Counted from the stretch's first letter, positions 22,740-35,638 are shown. The stretch is 64,000 nt of DNA from Tetrahymena elliotti 4EA (GCA_000231825.2 JH720334.1:609804-673803), one strand, 5' to 3'. Numbers and translations: made by a program. Notes: generated by a model not told the origin, from the sequence alone.

Positions 22740-25014
22740 TAAAATCTAAACTTTTTCTTCTACCTATCTAATATTTAGATTTTTGGTAATAATAATATTT
22801 TCTCAAGTTTTGTTGAAAACCAAAGCAAATTAAATAAAAAAGATTATTATTTTTTTTTACTAGTTTTTTAAATTAACATCTATCTCTATGCAAATACTAA
22901 CGCTTAAATTATTATTGTAATTGCATCAATCAAAATTCTTTTTACTTTGTAAAATTGTAATCAATAAAACTCTAAATCTAATTCTTTCAAGCTATAACAT
23001 AAAAAAACTACTTTTTAAATGTTTTTTTAAATACTCTTCCCAAATAACTTATTCACCTCATTCACCAAAACGATTTACCAAATATTTCTTTAATTTAATT
23101 AAAACCATTCAAATTATTTGTTAAATCTAAAAAATCTAATTATCAAAAATTTTTATTAATCCCCTGATTCAAGTATTTTGATCACTTTATTAAATTAAAT
23201 ATGTTTATTATTTTAAATTCCAAACAATCAATTGTTTTCTTTCTTTCTTTCATTTTGCTTATTTATATTTTTTGAGCAAAAAAAATAATCTTTTTTGTTA
23301 TAGTGAGTAAGTAATAAAAACCCAAGCGTAAATAAACAAATTAAAATTAAATAAGATATAAAAATGTATATCTATACTTTTTACTAAAATTAATTATGTT
23401 ATGATACTTCTGTTAAATTTATTTAATTCTTAACTTAGTCTAATTAAACTGAAGGTATTAGTTAATAATTCTTTTAAAGTATCACTGTTTGCCACTATGT
23501 TTTGAAATAAATTTTCAAATCAATAAATTATACAATGCAATCTTGTAAGATATTCCAAAAATTTAATTTCCTTCTATATCTAAAAAAAAGATGATTATTA
23601 CACCAAATATTTAATTTGGTTATTCTTAAATGTTTTAATTCTTTGCTTTTTTTGTTATTTTAATAAAAATTAATTTTTCTCAAATATATAAATCTCTAAG
23701 GTTAAAAGGATTTAATGTATATTATTTCTCAAAGCAATAATAATTTTTGATTTTGGAAAAAATTGAATTTCAAATTCTTAAAAAAGTAAAAAATTCAATC
23801 CAACAACTTTGAATAACAATTTGTATTTTGATAACCAAAAAAAAGTAAAGTTTATGATAATCATTCTGTAGACTTTCTTTTCATTTAGGTTCAAAAATAA
23901 AATCGTTATTGTATTTTTAGGATAACATTTAGAACTATTTATAATTATTAAGGAAAAAAAGAATTCAAAAAGAAAGAGAAAAAAATATTATTTTTTATAA
24001 AAGAATGAAAACTAAATAAATTTTTTAATATCAAAGAATATTTTTTATCTGTAATTTAATTTTCAAAAATAAAATATTTTTTCTTTTACCTAACTAATCA
24101 AGATTGTTTTTTTTTTTTGATAAAATTAATATTTAAAATGAAAATTTAATTAACATAAAAATTTATTTTTTATTTGATAATACCATTTTTAAATGAAATC
24201 ACAAAATTAATTATTAAGGTTAAAAAACTAATCATGTAATATTAGTTATTACTTTCAATTTTTTTAACAATCAAAGATTAAAAATTAAGAGAGAAAAATC
24301 AATAAAAAATTACTATTATCCCATCTTTATATAAGGGCTTTAGAAAATATTATTATTAGAAATTATTTGGATTTGAAGATCTATTAAAAATATCATCTAT
24401 GATAATTATTTACTTAATATTAATATCAAAAATCTTCTTATTGATTTTATTTTCAATATTAAATAATAATACATCAATAATTGAATTGAAATAATTTTGT
24501 GAAAATAATTTCAAAACTTTATTTAATTCATAATATTTAAAAAATCAATAGAAATATCATCAAATAAAGAAACAGAAATAGATAATTGATAATCTCATAT
24601 TCTTTTACTCTTCTTATAAAATAAAAGAACAATTAAGAAATACAAATGTTTGCTTTTTAGAAATAATTGAACAGATTATTTTAATCTATGTTTATCAATC
24701 TTTTTAAGATAACTAATTTACTTCTGTTTAAATTATACGTTGAGATAATTTTAATGAGTATACAATATATTTTGTTTTTAAATACAATTAAAAGGGCTGC
24801 CAGATCCTATTTTTTTATGGATTTTATGAAATATTTAATAGAATAAAGATAGGAATAATGAATGATGAATCATTAAGAATAAAATGAACACAGAAAATAA
24901 AAATACATTTAATCTCTTAATAAATATGTTTAGTAATAGTTCTAGTTAAGCTTTTTATAAAAAAATATATTCACATTTCTTTTTCGCTTTTTTAAGTTTT
25001 ACAAAATCACTCAA
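22740..25014. other. Gene-poor region
   Basis: About 2.3 kb, very AT-rich with long homopolymer runs. The left part should be the promoter of the histidine-kinase-like gene and the right end the 3' flank of the Mpv17 gene. A code-6 frame on plus from 22921 (MHQSKFFLLCKI...) has the composition of random AT-rich sequence and is not called. Confidence 0.5.
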
Positions 25015-25566
25015 TCAATTACGATGTTGAATCCAAGAAAGATAAATATTCCAAATAAGACCAACAACATTTGCAAAAAGCACTCTGTATGGGATAGGTA
25101 CTACTGAGAAATTAATCATTTAGGCTGCTGGCCATAACTTCCAATTAGCTATCATAGTTTCTAAGCCCTTCTCTTTAATACTAGTTATACCTTTTTCGAT
25201 TGATTAATATTCTACATAGTTAACAACCATAAAGAAATAACAAGTGAAAGAAAAAGCAAAGATAGTTTAATCAAAACTCATAGGGATAAGAGTTTTTGTG
25301 AGTTAGCTCATTTTAGGATATTTATAAAATATATTTCTCTCACAAAATCCTGGCAAAAATCCATACCACTTATGAAAAACAGGAGCAGCAAAAACGGATC
25401 CTACTAAAGCTATATTAGCAGTTCTTCTAAAATTATATGATTTATTTTCCTCAAATACTGATTAAGCAATAGCATCACCTAAGCCAAATATAAAACCTGA
25501 TGTTACACATTTAGTTGCCAAAGGATACTTTGTTAACAAATCGTTATAGATTCTGAATATGCTCAT
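25015..25566 (-). CDS. Mpv17/PMP22 family membrane protein
   Basis: A single-exon protein of 183 residues, usual length for the family, from ATG 25566 to TGA 25015-25017. Family members (Mpv17, PXMP2, Sym1) are four-helix proteins of the mitochondrial inner membrane or peroxisome, thought to form small channels. The sequence shows the family layout: an N-terminal YNDLLTKYPLATKCVTSGF, then GLGDAIAQ, and a C-terminal block NWKLWPAAQMINFSVVPIPY followed by R, then WNIYLSWIQH. This matches the W..WP..Q..NF..VP..YR signature. Four hydrophobic segments are visible. There is no obvious presequence, as is usual for the family. It stands alone, flanked by long spacers on both sides. Which organelle it occupies cannot be told from sequence. 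Confidence 0.95.
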
Positions 25567-26397
25567 TTATTTGGCTTAACTCTCAAATATCTAAAATTTA
25601 TATTTTTATTAAATAAATAATAATTATTAATCCAAATGAGTTAAATGAATTTAAAAATTTTTTTGCTTGTTTGTTTGATTGATAGATATTTAAAAAGATG
25701 AATTCATATTTAAAAAACCTAATCTGTCAAAATAATAAATATCAGTATAAACATACATATTCTATTCTTTTCACCAAATATTCTAAATCAAAAATTAAAA
25801 CTCACTACTAGGATTTTTCGAATTAAAAAAAGTTATGATGGATTATTTTTAAATTAATATTTTCAATCATTTTTTTTCTTTATTGATATAATAAAATCTA
25901 TTGCTTTCTTTATTATTTTATTTAATATTATAGAAGAAGAATTTTTAATGTATCAATTAGCTTAAGCAATCATTTAATTATTCATGCTCAAAATCATTAA
26001 TATTTTTGAAGGAATTAGTAAATGTAAAAACTACAAATAATATGAACTTGATCAAAGTTATTTTAGTTTTTTTTAGTAATATTTATTATTAAAGGAGAAA
26101 TTTTTGTTTAAAATATATTCTTGTACTAATAAATTAAAATGATTAAAATTTACTTTATTTTTAAAAAAACATTTGTTAATTATCTTATCTGTATTGTAAT
26201 TTTTTTGGAATAAATAATTTTGATTTAATAAATAAACCTTTGGTGCTTCCATAAAAATATTATAATATTTGATTTATATATCATAATTTTAATAATAGAA
26301 GAACTTTTAGTGTTTACTTAAAAAATTTAATAATGTTAAAGTTAATAATACTTGTTAAAACTGTATGTAGCCTTAATAGGCAGTACCCTAAAGTACT

Positions 26398-26414
26398 ATA
26401 TATATATATATATT
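26398..26414. repeat. TA dinucleotide microsatellite
   Basis: A run of about eight TA units in intergenic DNA, preceded by the two small hairpins described for this region. Confidence 0.8.
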
Positions 26415-26784
26415 ATGGAAAGAAATACTAATTTGACTTATTATTTATTTTATCTAATTTTATTTTATTTTTTAAATATTTTACTTTATCGATAAATCTT
26501 AATTTTTTTAATAAAAAACATTTAAATATTTTAAACATTAAAATAAAGGGATTGCATAAAGTATATTTTTTTAAAGCTTCCTTGTTTTTATGTTAGTATT
26601 ATAAAAAGTAAAAAAGCGCATATTGATTGATTTATTATTATTCATCAAAAATAAAAGATTTATGATTAAAATTTAAAAAAAGATTTAGTTTAACAGCTAT
26701 TTTCAATTATAATAAATTAAAAATAAATAAATAAAAAAATAGGAAGTAATTCATACAAAAAAGAGAGTTTAAATAATAAATCTA

Positions 26785-27430
26785 TCAAAGATTTATTCTA
26801 GGATAACTATTTTTATATTCATAATATGTATTAAAGTAGATTAATTAACATCTTCCTCCTCTTTTTTTTCTGATACATTTGTTGTTTATGAAGAAACATT
26901 TAGTATCGCTATTTGAAAATGTTTTAATTTATTTCTAGATGCTCTTTTTTAGAAAAAGCTCTAGCAATGAGAAAAAAAATAAAAAGGAAGTAATAAGTAA
27001 GCACTTTATTTATTTAGTTAAGAAAAATATTCTAATTATCCTCTAAAATATTTTAGTTAAATCATACACATTTTTATTCATGAGATTATCTTTTCTAATT
27101 TAACAATAAATGATATGAATATGCACTCAGATAGCTCCTTTTTCAGTAGGGTCTTAAAAAAAAGTATTTGAACTCATAAATAAGTAAATTTGAGAATATT
27201 TTATTTTTTTATTATTGATTTTTATTTCAACTGATTTCATTTGTTTAAATTCTATCTGTTTTTTTAAAAGATTTTCATCATACTTATATATAAGCTCATA
27301 ATATTTTTAACAAAATAGGATTATAAATTGAAAGATAATTTTCTAAAAATTTCCAAACCATAGCTTTGAGCTCTCTTTTTTATTGAAATATTTTATCTCT
27401 TTTTTTTTTTAATTATTTGCTTTTAAAAAA
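26785..27430 (-). pseudogene. Possible broken or mis-spliced membrane protein gene
   Basis: On minus, one frame reads YKYDENLLKKQIEFKQMKSV...SSNTFFQDPTEKGAI, meets TGA, and continues in the same frame as NLMNKNVYDLTKIFQRIIRI and a hydrophobic helix (CLLITSFLFFFSLLELFL), ending at TGA 26785-26787. A second frame over the last 250 bases also reads plausibly (NVSEKKEEEDVNQS). Either this is a gene with introns I cannot place, a decayed copy, or chance; AT-rich code-6 DNA yields convincing-looking frames. No family recognised. Confidence 0.25.
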
Positions 27431-28522
27431 TTTTATTTATCATTTTTTTAGTCAAATTTGATATGAATTATTTTAAAAAGATCAACAACTCTCTACCAAT
27501 ACTTAAATTTTAATCTTAATAAATGATGGAGATCAAATTAAAATAATCTAATGACTGTGATAATATCAATGATAAAATAAAATTTTTTCAACTCAAATAA
27601 TTAAAAGGTTAGGTTATAAAATATTTATATAAAGAATATTGTTGAGGTTTTAATTACAAAGTAGCAGCCAGCAAACAAAAATATGGTTCAAAAAATACTT
27701 TAGAGCTAAATACATCTAATTTGTTAAGAAATAAAAGAATTTTATAAAAACATTATTAATGTATTGTAATTTTTGTATTTTTATTTTACCTTTAATTTCA
27801 ACATTATTTATAAATTTTAAGCTTTTATTTTTCTAAGAACATCTTTTTTAAATATGACTTAAATTATCTAGATTAAAAAATTAGTTAGAAATTAGAATGA
27901 AACAATAAAATAGATGAATGTATTTATCTATGTAAGTATGATAAAAATGATCTAATTTATGATTGATGTAATTCCTCAATTTTTTAAAGTTACATATTTA
28001 TTTTATATAATTAATCTCTTACAAATTAGCAATCCTTTTTAGATATAAAAATTATTCTTAAAAAGAAAAGACAAAAATTAATTGTTATATACAATCATCT
28101 TTTTATTTTAATCTTGAAGCAATGTCTGACTAATTCAAACTTTGCTTTTTACTTTTCTTTTCACACAATTAACTGAGTTTATATGTTTTGCTTTACAAAT
28201 GTATTGATAAATTTATTTTATAACTATATTAAAATATATTTTTAGTAATTTTTATGTTTTAACATTGTCTAAAATTACTAATTCTAACTTAAAGTTGTTA
28301 AATTTTTATTTCTTTTTCTTAAATATTATTTAGTGCTATTTTGAAAGATTTATTTTAATACATGTATTATATATTTATTTTAATTGAAAAAAACTAATCT
28401 GTTTCCAAATAATTTTCTTTTTTAAATGTCAAAAACATACTTAAAAACATATTTAGTTTTAATTTTAATACAATCAATTAATATAAAATTTTTTAGTTCA
28501 TATTTCTTTTAAATTAAGGTTA

Positions 28523-28975
28523 TCAAAGATCAGTTTTTAGATTTTATTACTATTATCCTTCTTATTATTGCTCTTATTTAGGCACATCTTCAGCTTATTC
28601 AACATTTTCTAAAAAGGATGCTTATTTAAGTGCAAAATAAAGAATTTCATCATAATCAATAACATTATTTGAATCAGTATCTGCTTCTTTGAAATGCTTG
28701 AGGATAGTTTCAGCTGTATAAGGTTTTTCCTCATCATTATAAATAGAAGTGAACTCATTAAAATCAAATCCACCACTATTGTCTAAGTCATATTTTTTGA
28801 AATAATCCTTCATAGCACCTCCTGTAATATCATTTAAATCTATCTCAATATTTCCTAAGTTTAAATCTAAATCTCCTAAGCCAAGATCTTTCAAGCTATC
28901 AAAGCTCAACTTAATATCATCAGCTAAGGTTGAAGCTAATAAAACTAATAGTAAAATTACCTAACACTTGTTCAT
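28523..28975 (-). CDS. Small secreted EF-hand protein
   Basis: A single-exon protein of 150 residues, ATG 28975 to TGA 28523-28525. Residues 1-19 are a signal peptide (MNKCQVILLLVLLASTLA), so it should enter the secretory pathway. Next comes an unusual Leu/Asp/Gly/Asn repeat-like stretch (LGLGDLDLNLGNIEIDLND). Two EF-hand loops follow: DLDNSGGFDFNE at about residues 72-83 and DTDSNNVIDYDE at about 108-119. Both have acidic residues at positions 1, 3 and 12 with Ser or Asn at 5, so both should bind calcium. The C-terminus is Gln/Glu-rich. A luminal or dense-core-granule calcium protein is possible, since ciliates store many such proteins, but nothing here proves it. Signal and hands are clear; the role is not. 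Confidence 0.9.
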
Positions 28976-29989
28976 TAATAATTATTCTGATTCTGAATTA
29001 TTTGATATGTTTTTATAATTTAATTAATAATTTATCTATCTAAATGATACTTTGTATTTGATAAATAAGATATCTTAATAACTCCAAAAAAAAAAATCCT
29101 AAATATGTTCTAAATTAAGAAATATTAAATCTTTTTTGTCACTAGATTAATTACCACAAATCAGTTGCAAGTCAAAAAATATTATTTTACAAATAATTGA
29201 TATAGATAAATAAATTTATACTTCCTCTCCTATTATTACTAATCGCTTAATTCTGATGTGTTATTCTAAAAGTATAAGTATTTATTTAATTTACACGTAT
29301 TTCTTTTAGGATGAAATCTTCAATCATCAAAAATCATTCATAAACAGCAATTAAAAGACTACTATTTTTTCATAATAAATGTAAAATTCTACATAAATAA
29401 ATTACTTATTTCATATTATCAATAATTAGTTCACCCTTTACTCTTTTAATAACTAAATTAAATGCATATATAAAATAATTAGAAAATAACTACTAAAATA
29501 TCGATTGTTAAAGTCTCGTTTTATTTAACTAAACAATTAATATATATTTAAGTAATTATTAGAGAGTGTTAGAAAGCTTTATTTAATGAAATATTTTGTG
29601 GTAATCATAAATATTGTTTCAGATAGGTTACGAAAAATATATTTAAAATAATAAAAACATATGAAAAATATTTAGAAATCATAAATTTTTTAGCTTGATT
29701 ATCAAAATAATAATAAAAAATTTGTTTTTGATTTATAGGAGAGAAATTATTTAACTTTTTATATTAAACAACTAAATTGGATATAGTATTTATTTCTTTT
29801 GATTTGATTTTTTTTTTAATTTAAACTGATAGATAAGTTAAACTACAAAACTCTTAAAATAATTTAAAATAAAATTTTATTTTGTGAAATTAAAAATAAT
29901 TTAAAAAAAATAAATAAAGGTTAGAAATAACTTGAATATGTTTCACATAAATAAGAAAAGTCAATTAATACAATTTATTGTCATTTTTT
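28976..29989. other. Intergenic region
   Basis: About 1 kb of AT-rich spacer between the EF-hand gene start and the Grx gene stop. Nothing recognisable. Confidence 0.6.
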
Positions 29990-31285
29990 TCATTATTATA
30001 TTGATTTTTATAATAGGATTTTAAGGTCTTCATCATTAAATAATTTGGTTACTACCTCAACTCCTCCTACTAATTCACCTTCATTGTAAAGTTAAGGAAT
30101 TTTATCAAAGTTAGAAAGAATAGGAAGGTATTGGTTTACATCAGCATCAGCATCGACATTATAGAAATCATATTTAACTTTGCTTTCATCAAGGATTTTT
30201 ATCATTTTAGCAGAGTCTTCTGATTTACAATCATTTGGAGTTCCATGCATAAAGATAAGAACTGGGCATGCTTTTAATAAATACTTAATTTTCTATTCTC
30301 CATCAAGTTTCCATTCACTACCAGGAACTTTTTGAAGTAATTCTTGCTTCTTTGAAAGTTCAATAAGAACTTCTAAGTTACCTACATATTGCTTATTGGC
30401 AAAGAAGTAAGGATCGCTTGATGGGTATGTTGATTTCAAATAATCTTTCAAATTAGAGTCGATTTGTAAGTTAAATATGCTAAAACGAATACCAGCTTGA
30501 GCTAATAAATTGATACATTTCTTACTATTTTCAGATAAATTTTCATCATTAGGAGTACCTTCCATAAAGAGAATAGATTTATGTTCTTAAATTATTTACT
30601 CAAGACGTTCTTTAGGTTCAGATATTTTGCAGGAAGCAGGAATTTCAAGAGTATTCTTAGCAATCTACTCTTTAAGAACATCTAACCCACCTAAAAGCTT
30701 TCCATTAATAAATATTTGAGGATAAGTAGGCCATTTATTATAATGTCTTAACCAATGACGCATGTCTATGTCAGCTATAATATCATAATATCTAAAACGA
30801 ATCTTAAGGCTTTCGATTATTCCTAATAATTCACGGGTGAATTTGCATTCAGGTTCTTGAGGAGTACCCTTTATGAACATTAAAACTCCAGGTTAGCTTA
30901 AAAGTTCTTTTATTTTAGCATACATACGTTCTTTTTCATTTTCAAATTGATTTTTAAATGTCTTGTTTGCTTCTTCTATTTATTCAAATAAAACAGCTGG
31001 TACTTCATTTTCAAATCTTTTGATGACGGTTTTACGGGTTTCTGTAAAAATTGCAGTTGGTACCATAGACACTTAGAATTTATTAGCTACTTCAGGAACC
31101 TTTTCAGCATCGCATTTGCAAAAAACAACATCTTGAATTTACATCAATTCTTACAAATTAGCAAGTTATTCTACATAGTTAATAGAATGCTGATACCAAT
31201 CTGCATAAAATATGACTACTATCATTTTACCAAAATTATTAAGTGTAATTCTGTTAAAATCTCTTTCTTAGCTGATCTCCTACAT
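29990..31285 (-). CDS. Monothiol glutaredoxin of Grx3/PICOT type: thioredoxin domain plus three Grx domains
   Basis: A single-exon protein of 431 residues, ATG 31285 to TGA 29990-29992. The order is one thioredoxin-like domain (residues 1-105) then three glutaredoxin-like domains (about 130-225, 235-325, 335-428), the layout of plant GRXS17; animal GLRX3 has two Grx. This family binds Fe-S clusters with glutathione and handles cytosolic iron. The active sites are eroded. The Trx site WCGPC is WYQHS, although cis-Pro is kept (VSMVPTAIF). Grx1 has GTPQEPECKF followed by T where CGFS is expected, so the cluster Cys remains. Grx2 has GTPNDENLSENS with no Cys there. Grx3 has GTPNDCKSEDS, with a Cys shifted by two positions. 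Later Grx motifs survive in domain 1 (WPTYPQIFINGKLLGGLDVL) and domain 3 (KIPQLYNEGELVGG). Cluster binding is therefore plausible only for domain 1. Family assignment is firm; retained function is uncertain. Confidence 0.92.
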
Positions 31286-32133
31286 ATCTATATATAGTTT
31301 GTTTATAAATCTTGTTTACTTAATCTAAATTTATTGTATGAAATATTATTAATAGATATTTAATATAATTCAAAATATTAAATTAGGTTGAAATAAAGAT
31401 ATATAAGTTTAATTATTATTTAATTCATTCATAAAATCTAGAATTCTTTATTTTAGGAAATTTTCCTAAAATTTTCTTAATATAAATTTATATTATCTTC
31501 ATTCATAATTTGCTTCTTCATAAAATTAAACAAAATAGTAATTTCGTTTATTTTTTTTAATATTAATATTTTATGACCATCGATAGAGCTAATTAAAAAT
31601 AGTTTTAAATATGAGGAACATTATTTTTTATCTTTTATTTATTTATTTTTTGATATTTGGATTAAAAAAATAATATTAAGTTTAAATGTTTTAAGAGTCT
31701 TTTAATTTATTTATTCCATATTTACTAAATATAAATTTAGGTTTACAAAATAGTTTAACGTTTAACTATTTATTTCATTCACAAAATATATTATTTTCTC
31801 AATTTAATGGTAAGACATTTTAGTTTTTTTTAACAATTAGGATTGAAATAATATTTTATTTTTGAAATTAAACCCAAAACTAATTACAACAAAATAAATA
31901 TTTATGATAAATAAATAAATAGAAATAAGAATATAAGCAAAACTAATTTTATCAAAGTTCTTTTAAATTTTTTATTATAAATTAAAATATGCAAGCTTTT
32001 AGCTTTTGAGATTTTTGAACAAATGAAATGACAAATTATGGAGTATTTAATTGATTTCCAATAATAAGTAAGTAATTTATTGTTTATTAATATAACTCAT
32101 TTTTATTTACTATTCTAAATTTAATGTTTATAT
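31286..32133. other. Intergenic region
   Basis: AT-rich spacer between the Grx gene start and the transporter stop. It should include the Grx promoter; nothing else seen. Confidence 0.6.
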
Positions 32134-33589
32134 TCACTGCTTATTTTTGTAAAAGGTTTTCCAATCAAAACTAAAATTAACATTTTTGAAATAAATCAGA
32201 GACCCAATTTAAATAATTGTAAATATAAGAAACATGTTTCCCCAACCAGTATCTTGCTGCACTTGCCTAACTAAGAAGAATTAAATCCAACCTGCTATTG
32301 TAAATCCTGTGAATGTGATTCCATAAATAGTTGTTCCTACTTTTTTGCCAAAAATTTTGGCTACTAGAGCAGGTAGCTTTGCATACCATCCTCCATAAGA
32401 AAAATAAGCAAGTATTATATTGATAAAGAATAAAAAAGGTATATCAATAACAAAATCTAAAGTTGAGCTGATAAATATCTAAATTACTAAATTATAGATA
32501 ATTATTTATTAAAATGTTATTTTTTCCATCAAATATCCCCAAAATAGTCTTGCTAATCCATTTACAATACTTCCTATTGTTGCAATAAATGTTAAAAAGC
32601 TGTCGTTATAATCATGTTAACTAGCATAAGGTTTAAAATTGGCTATAATCATGATTCCATAACAGCAAAATAAAGTAGCCATAGCAATAGTCAAATAAAT
32701 TATTTTAGTATTCATCCCATCTTTAAACGTTTAACATTCATTTGGAAAGTTATCAATTTAAGAAGTTGTATTATTAATTTCTTTATCATTTTAAAGTAAA
32801 AGCATTTCTTATTGTTATTCATTTTATTACAAATCCTATTCTATTTAATCTATCTCTTCTTGAGTAGGTCTTTCAATAAGCAAAGCACCAATAAGTGAAA
32901 TTATAAAATATAAGAAACCTAGAGTAAGGAGAGTACTAGGTAGATTTTCTGATACTTATTTAGGGAAAAGGGAGTTTACAGGACGGATGTCATGTGGGTT
33001 CATGAAACTGTAGACAAGCCAAAGAAATAGAGTAGCTCCAAAACCAAATCCTGCAGAAATAACTCCACTAGCAAATCCTTTTCTATGAGGGAAATATCTA
33101 AAAATTATAAATGACTTCTAATAAAATATATAAAATTTTCAAAAAATATTACAGGTAGCTTGTATTAAATGGTATCATATATACTAATCCAGTAGCAAAT
33201 CCAAACATAAAACCATAGAAAAAAGAAAAAAGCATAAAATTATCAACAAAAAATGAACTTAATGCAACTGATCCTCCAAGAATAAAAGAGCAAATAATTG
33301 CTTAGAATCTAAATCCTATTTTTTTAGCTACAATGACTCCAAATGGATTGTATATATTAATAGCTAACATCATGAAAGGAAAGACTGCATTAACGTCAGC
33401 ATTTGTATAATTTTGTCCATCATTTCTTAAATATGAAGTAACATAAGTATTCATTGTACTCCAAAGATAAAAAGTTCCTAATATTAAATGGATAAGAAAA
33501 CCACCAAAAAGTGAAAGATATCCTCTAGTTTAAAATGTTAAATTTGCTAGAGGACTTTAAAAACTATTTAACTTTTCTATTATCTACAT
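32134..33589 (-). CDS. Major facilitator superfamily transporter
   Basis: Two exons (33589-33153 and 33097-32134) give 466 residues with about 12 membrane helices in two bundles, separated by a Gln/Glu/Asn-rich cytosolic loop. This is the MFS form: secondary transport across a membrane, substrate not predictable. Seen in the sequence: the first helix GGFLIHLILGTFYLWSTMN, the loop after helix 2 with PFGVIVAKKIGFRF (motif A position), a glycine-rich FASGVISAGFGFGATLFLWL, and in the second half GSIVNGLARLFWGYLMEKIT. The pattern (long first loop with YLRNDGQNYTNAD, FG-rich helix 4-5) resembles oxalate/formate antiporter-like members, a weak comparison. The intron is 55 nt with GT and AG. The ATG at 33589 is the minimal start: the frame stays open upstream (SGLNKFDVKYHQIFQAEKYL), and an ATG at 33796 may start a first exon I could not join. 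Confidence 0.9.
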
Positions 33590-33796
33590 TTAAATAATTT
33601 CACTTTAATTGTCTTATAATATCTTTTCTTCTTGAAATAAATTTAAATACTTTTCAGCTTAAAAAATTTGATGATATTTTACGTCAAATTTGTTTAAACC
33701 TGATTTTGAAATGTGTTGTTAAAGATATTTATATTTTTGTTCAAACTATGATCATACTCAAATCTTAAAATATAACTATCTTCTCATAAAATCCAT

Positions 33797-35638
33797 TTTT
33801 TAAAATATTTGTAATAAATAACACAAATTATTAAATTAAACTAAAATATTAAATTTGTAAATAAAATCTCATAATTATTTTTTACTAATTCTAATAGAAA
33901 AAAAAATTTCTGATTAAACTAATCAGTATTTTTATGAATAAAAAATTTTGTATCAGAGTGTTTACAAACTAAAAAAATAAGCAAACAAATAAACAAAAAG
34001 GAATTAAATGAAGAGAAATTTTTTTCTACTTATTCTTAAGAATTAATAAAATAAAATAATTATTAGTTAGAATGGAAAATGCTTCTTAAGAATTAAGTTT
34101 TGTTTTTTTGTTATTGAATTTGTAAGAATTTTAATTTAGAGTTTAAAGATCTTCATTTAATTTATTTACTTACAACCTTCTTATTTTTCTTAACAACAAC
34201 AAAATAAATTTGTAAATTTTATATCTTATTAATTTTGTATTCAATTGACCACCATCATGTTTTTAAAACAAAAAGATTTAAATAGTTTAAATAAAAGGTA
34301 TTAAATTTGAAATAATTGAGAAATAAAATGTTTTACTAGTTTTATAAACATTTTAATTGGGAAAATAATTCTTAAGTAGCTTAGAATACATGAAAAATAT
34401 TATCATCACTTGAATAAGTTTTATTTTTGGAATAAATAATGCTAAATTGAAAAATAATTTACTTTAGATTTTAAAATAATTTAATTGTTAAATATTTAGT
34501 TTGACTTAAATGTATTATCCCAATAAATTTTATTATATTTTCAATTTTAATCTTTTATATTAAATAAAAACTTTGTTTGATAAATTCCCTGATCAGATAA
34601 TTATCCTGATCAGGGCCCTAATCTACTAGCTAATATCAATGATTCGTCAAAAAATTAAAAATCTATATCTGCTAACAAACTCTAATTACTCCAATTAACT
34701 TGTTTTAATATAATGTAAAATTAAGTATAAGCAAAAACATAGGGGTAAGGCAATAAATGAGAATATGGTTAGCTAGAGAAAGCTAAATTTAAGTAATTAA
34801 TAAAAAAGAAAGACCATAATTGGTTTTCAACTTAATATTAACATTTGCAATAAAATCTCTAATCATATTAGGTAGCTGAGTAGCTAAACTCAAATATTAA
34901 AAGGGAACAAACATGTTTTAACAGTTTTTGTATACTTTTACAACAAATTTAAAGAAAATTAATATTATATTAATCACTGCTTAATTCTGTTGACATATTT
35001 ATGTAAGTAATCATCAAAATAAATTTTACAGAAATTTTTTAATTTTTGTATCAATCAAATAGGCGCCATATTGCAAAATTTCAATAAAAATAATATATGA
35101 AAGCAAATTAAAAATATAAATTGATTAAAACGTTTAACTAAATTTCTCCCAAACCAAAAATAATTTTTTGATAGTCTTTTTTACTATAAAAGAGCCATTA
35201 GCTGTTATTTCAACTTAATATTTTTTTCAAATATTTCTTATTGAAATAAGTTAATGAATATTCAACAATTATAAAATGATTTAGAATAATTGATAAAATG
35301 GATTTAACAAGGAAAATAATTTAGATAATTTAATTTATATTTATATTTTTTAAGAAAGTGGAATATGAAATTAATATATTTTTTAAATTAATAATTTATT
35401 ATTTTAATATTTTTATAAGAATAGTGCTGCAGTATTTATTTGTTTGTTTGTTGTTTATTTTTAATTTGATCATTTATTTTAAGTATTCAAATTATCACTA
35501 TTATTTGTTTTTTATACAAGAAATAGTAGCTGCTATACTGCTGATAGGTGTTTGTCTTTAAAATGGTGCTTTTTTAATTATCATTTACAGTTAATTTATT
35601 TAATAGATTTCAGTTAAAATATGAGGCAATCACTCTAT
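33797..35638. other. Intergenic region with a strong inverted repeat
   Basis: About 1.8 kb between the transporter and the next gene on the same strand. Most is AT-rich. The part 34560-34930 is less AT-rich and holds the perfect 10-bp inverted repeat described separately. No protein-coding frame convinced me. Confidence 0.5.
34587..34615. repeat. Perfect 10-bp inverted repeat, GC-richer than surroundings
   Basis: CCCTGATCAG, a 9-nt AT spacer, then CTGATCAGGG. Each arm contains the palindrome CTGATCAG. It could form a hairpin in DNA or RNA, or be a paired protein site. It lies in intergenic DNA. Confidence 0.8.

Larger units (their letters stand above)
25567..28522. other. Gene-poor region with a possible decayed or unresolved gene
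   Basis: Nearly 3 kb without a clear gene. It contains a TA dinucleotide run at about 26397-26414 next to two short hairpins (GCC-TTAATA-GGC and AGTAC-CCTAAA-GTACT). On the minus strand, about 27430 to 26785 shows a code-6 frame with membrane-helix-like content, interrupted by one TGA (listed separately). Confidence 0.5.
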
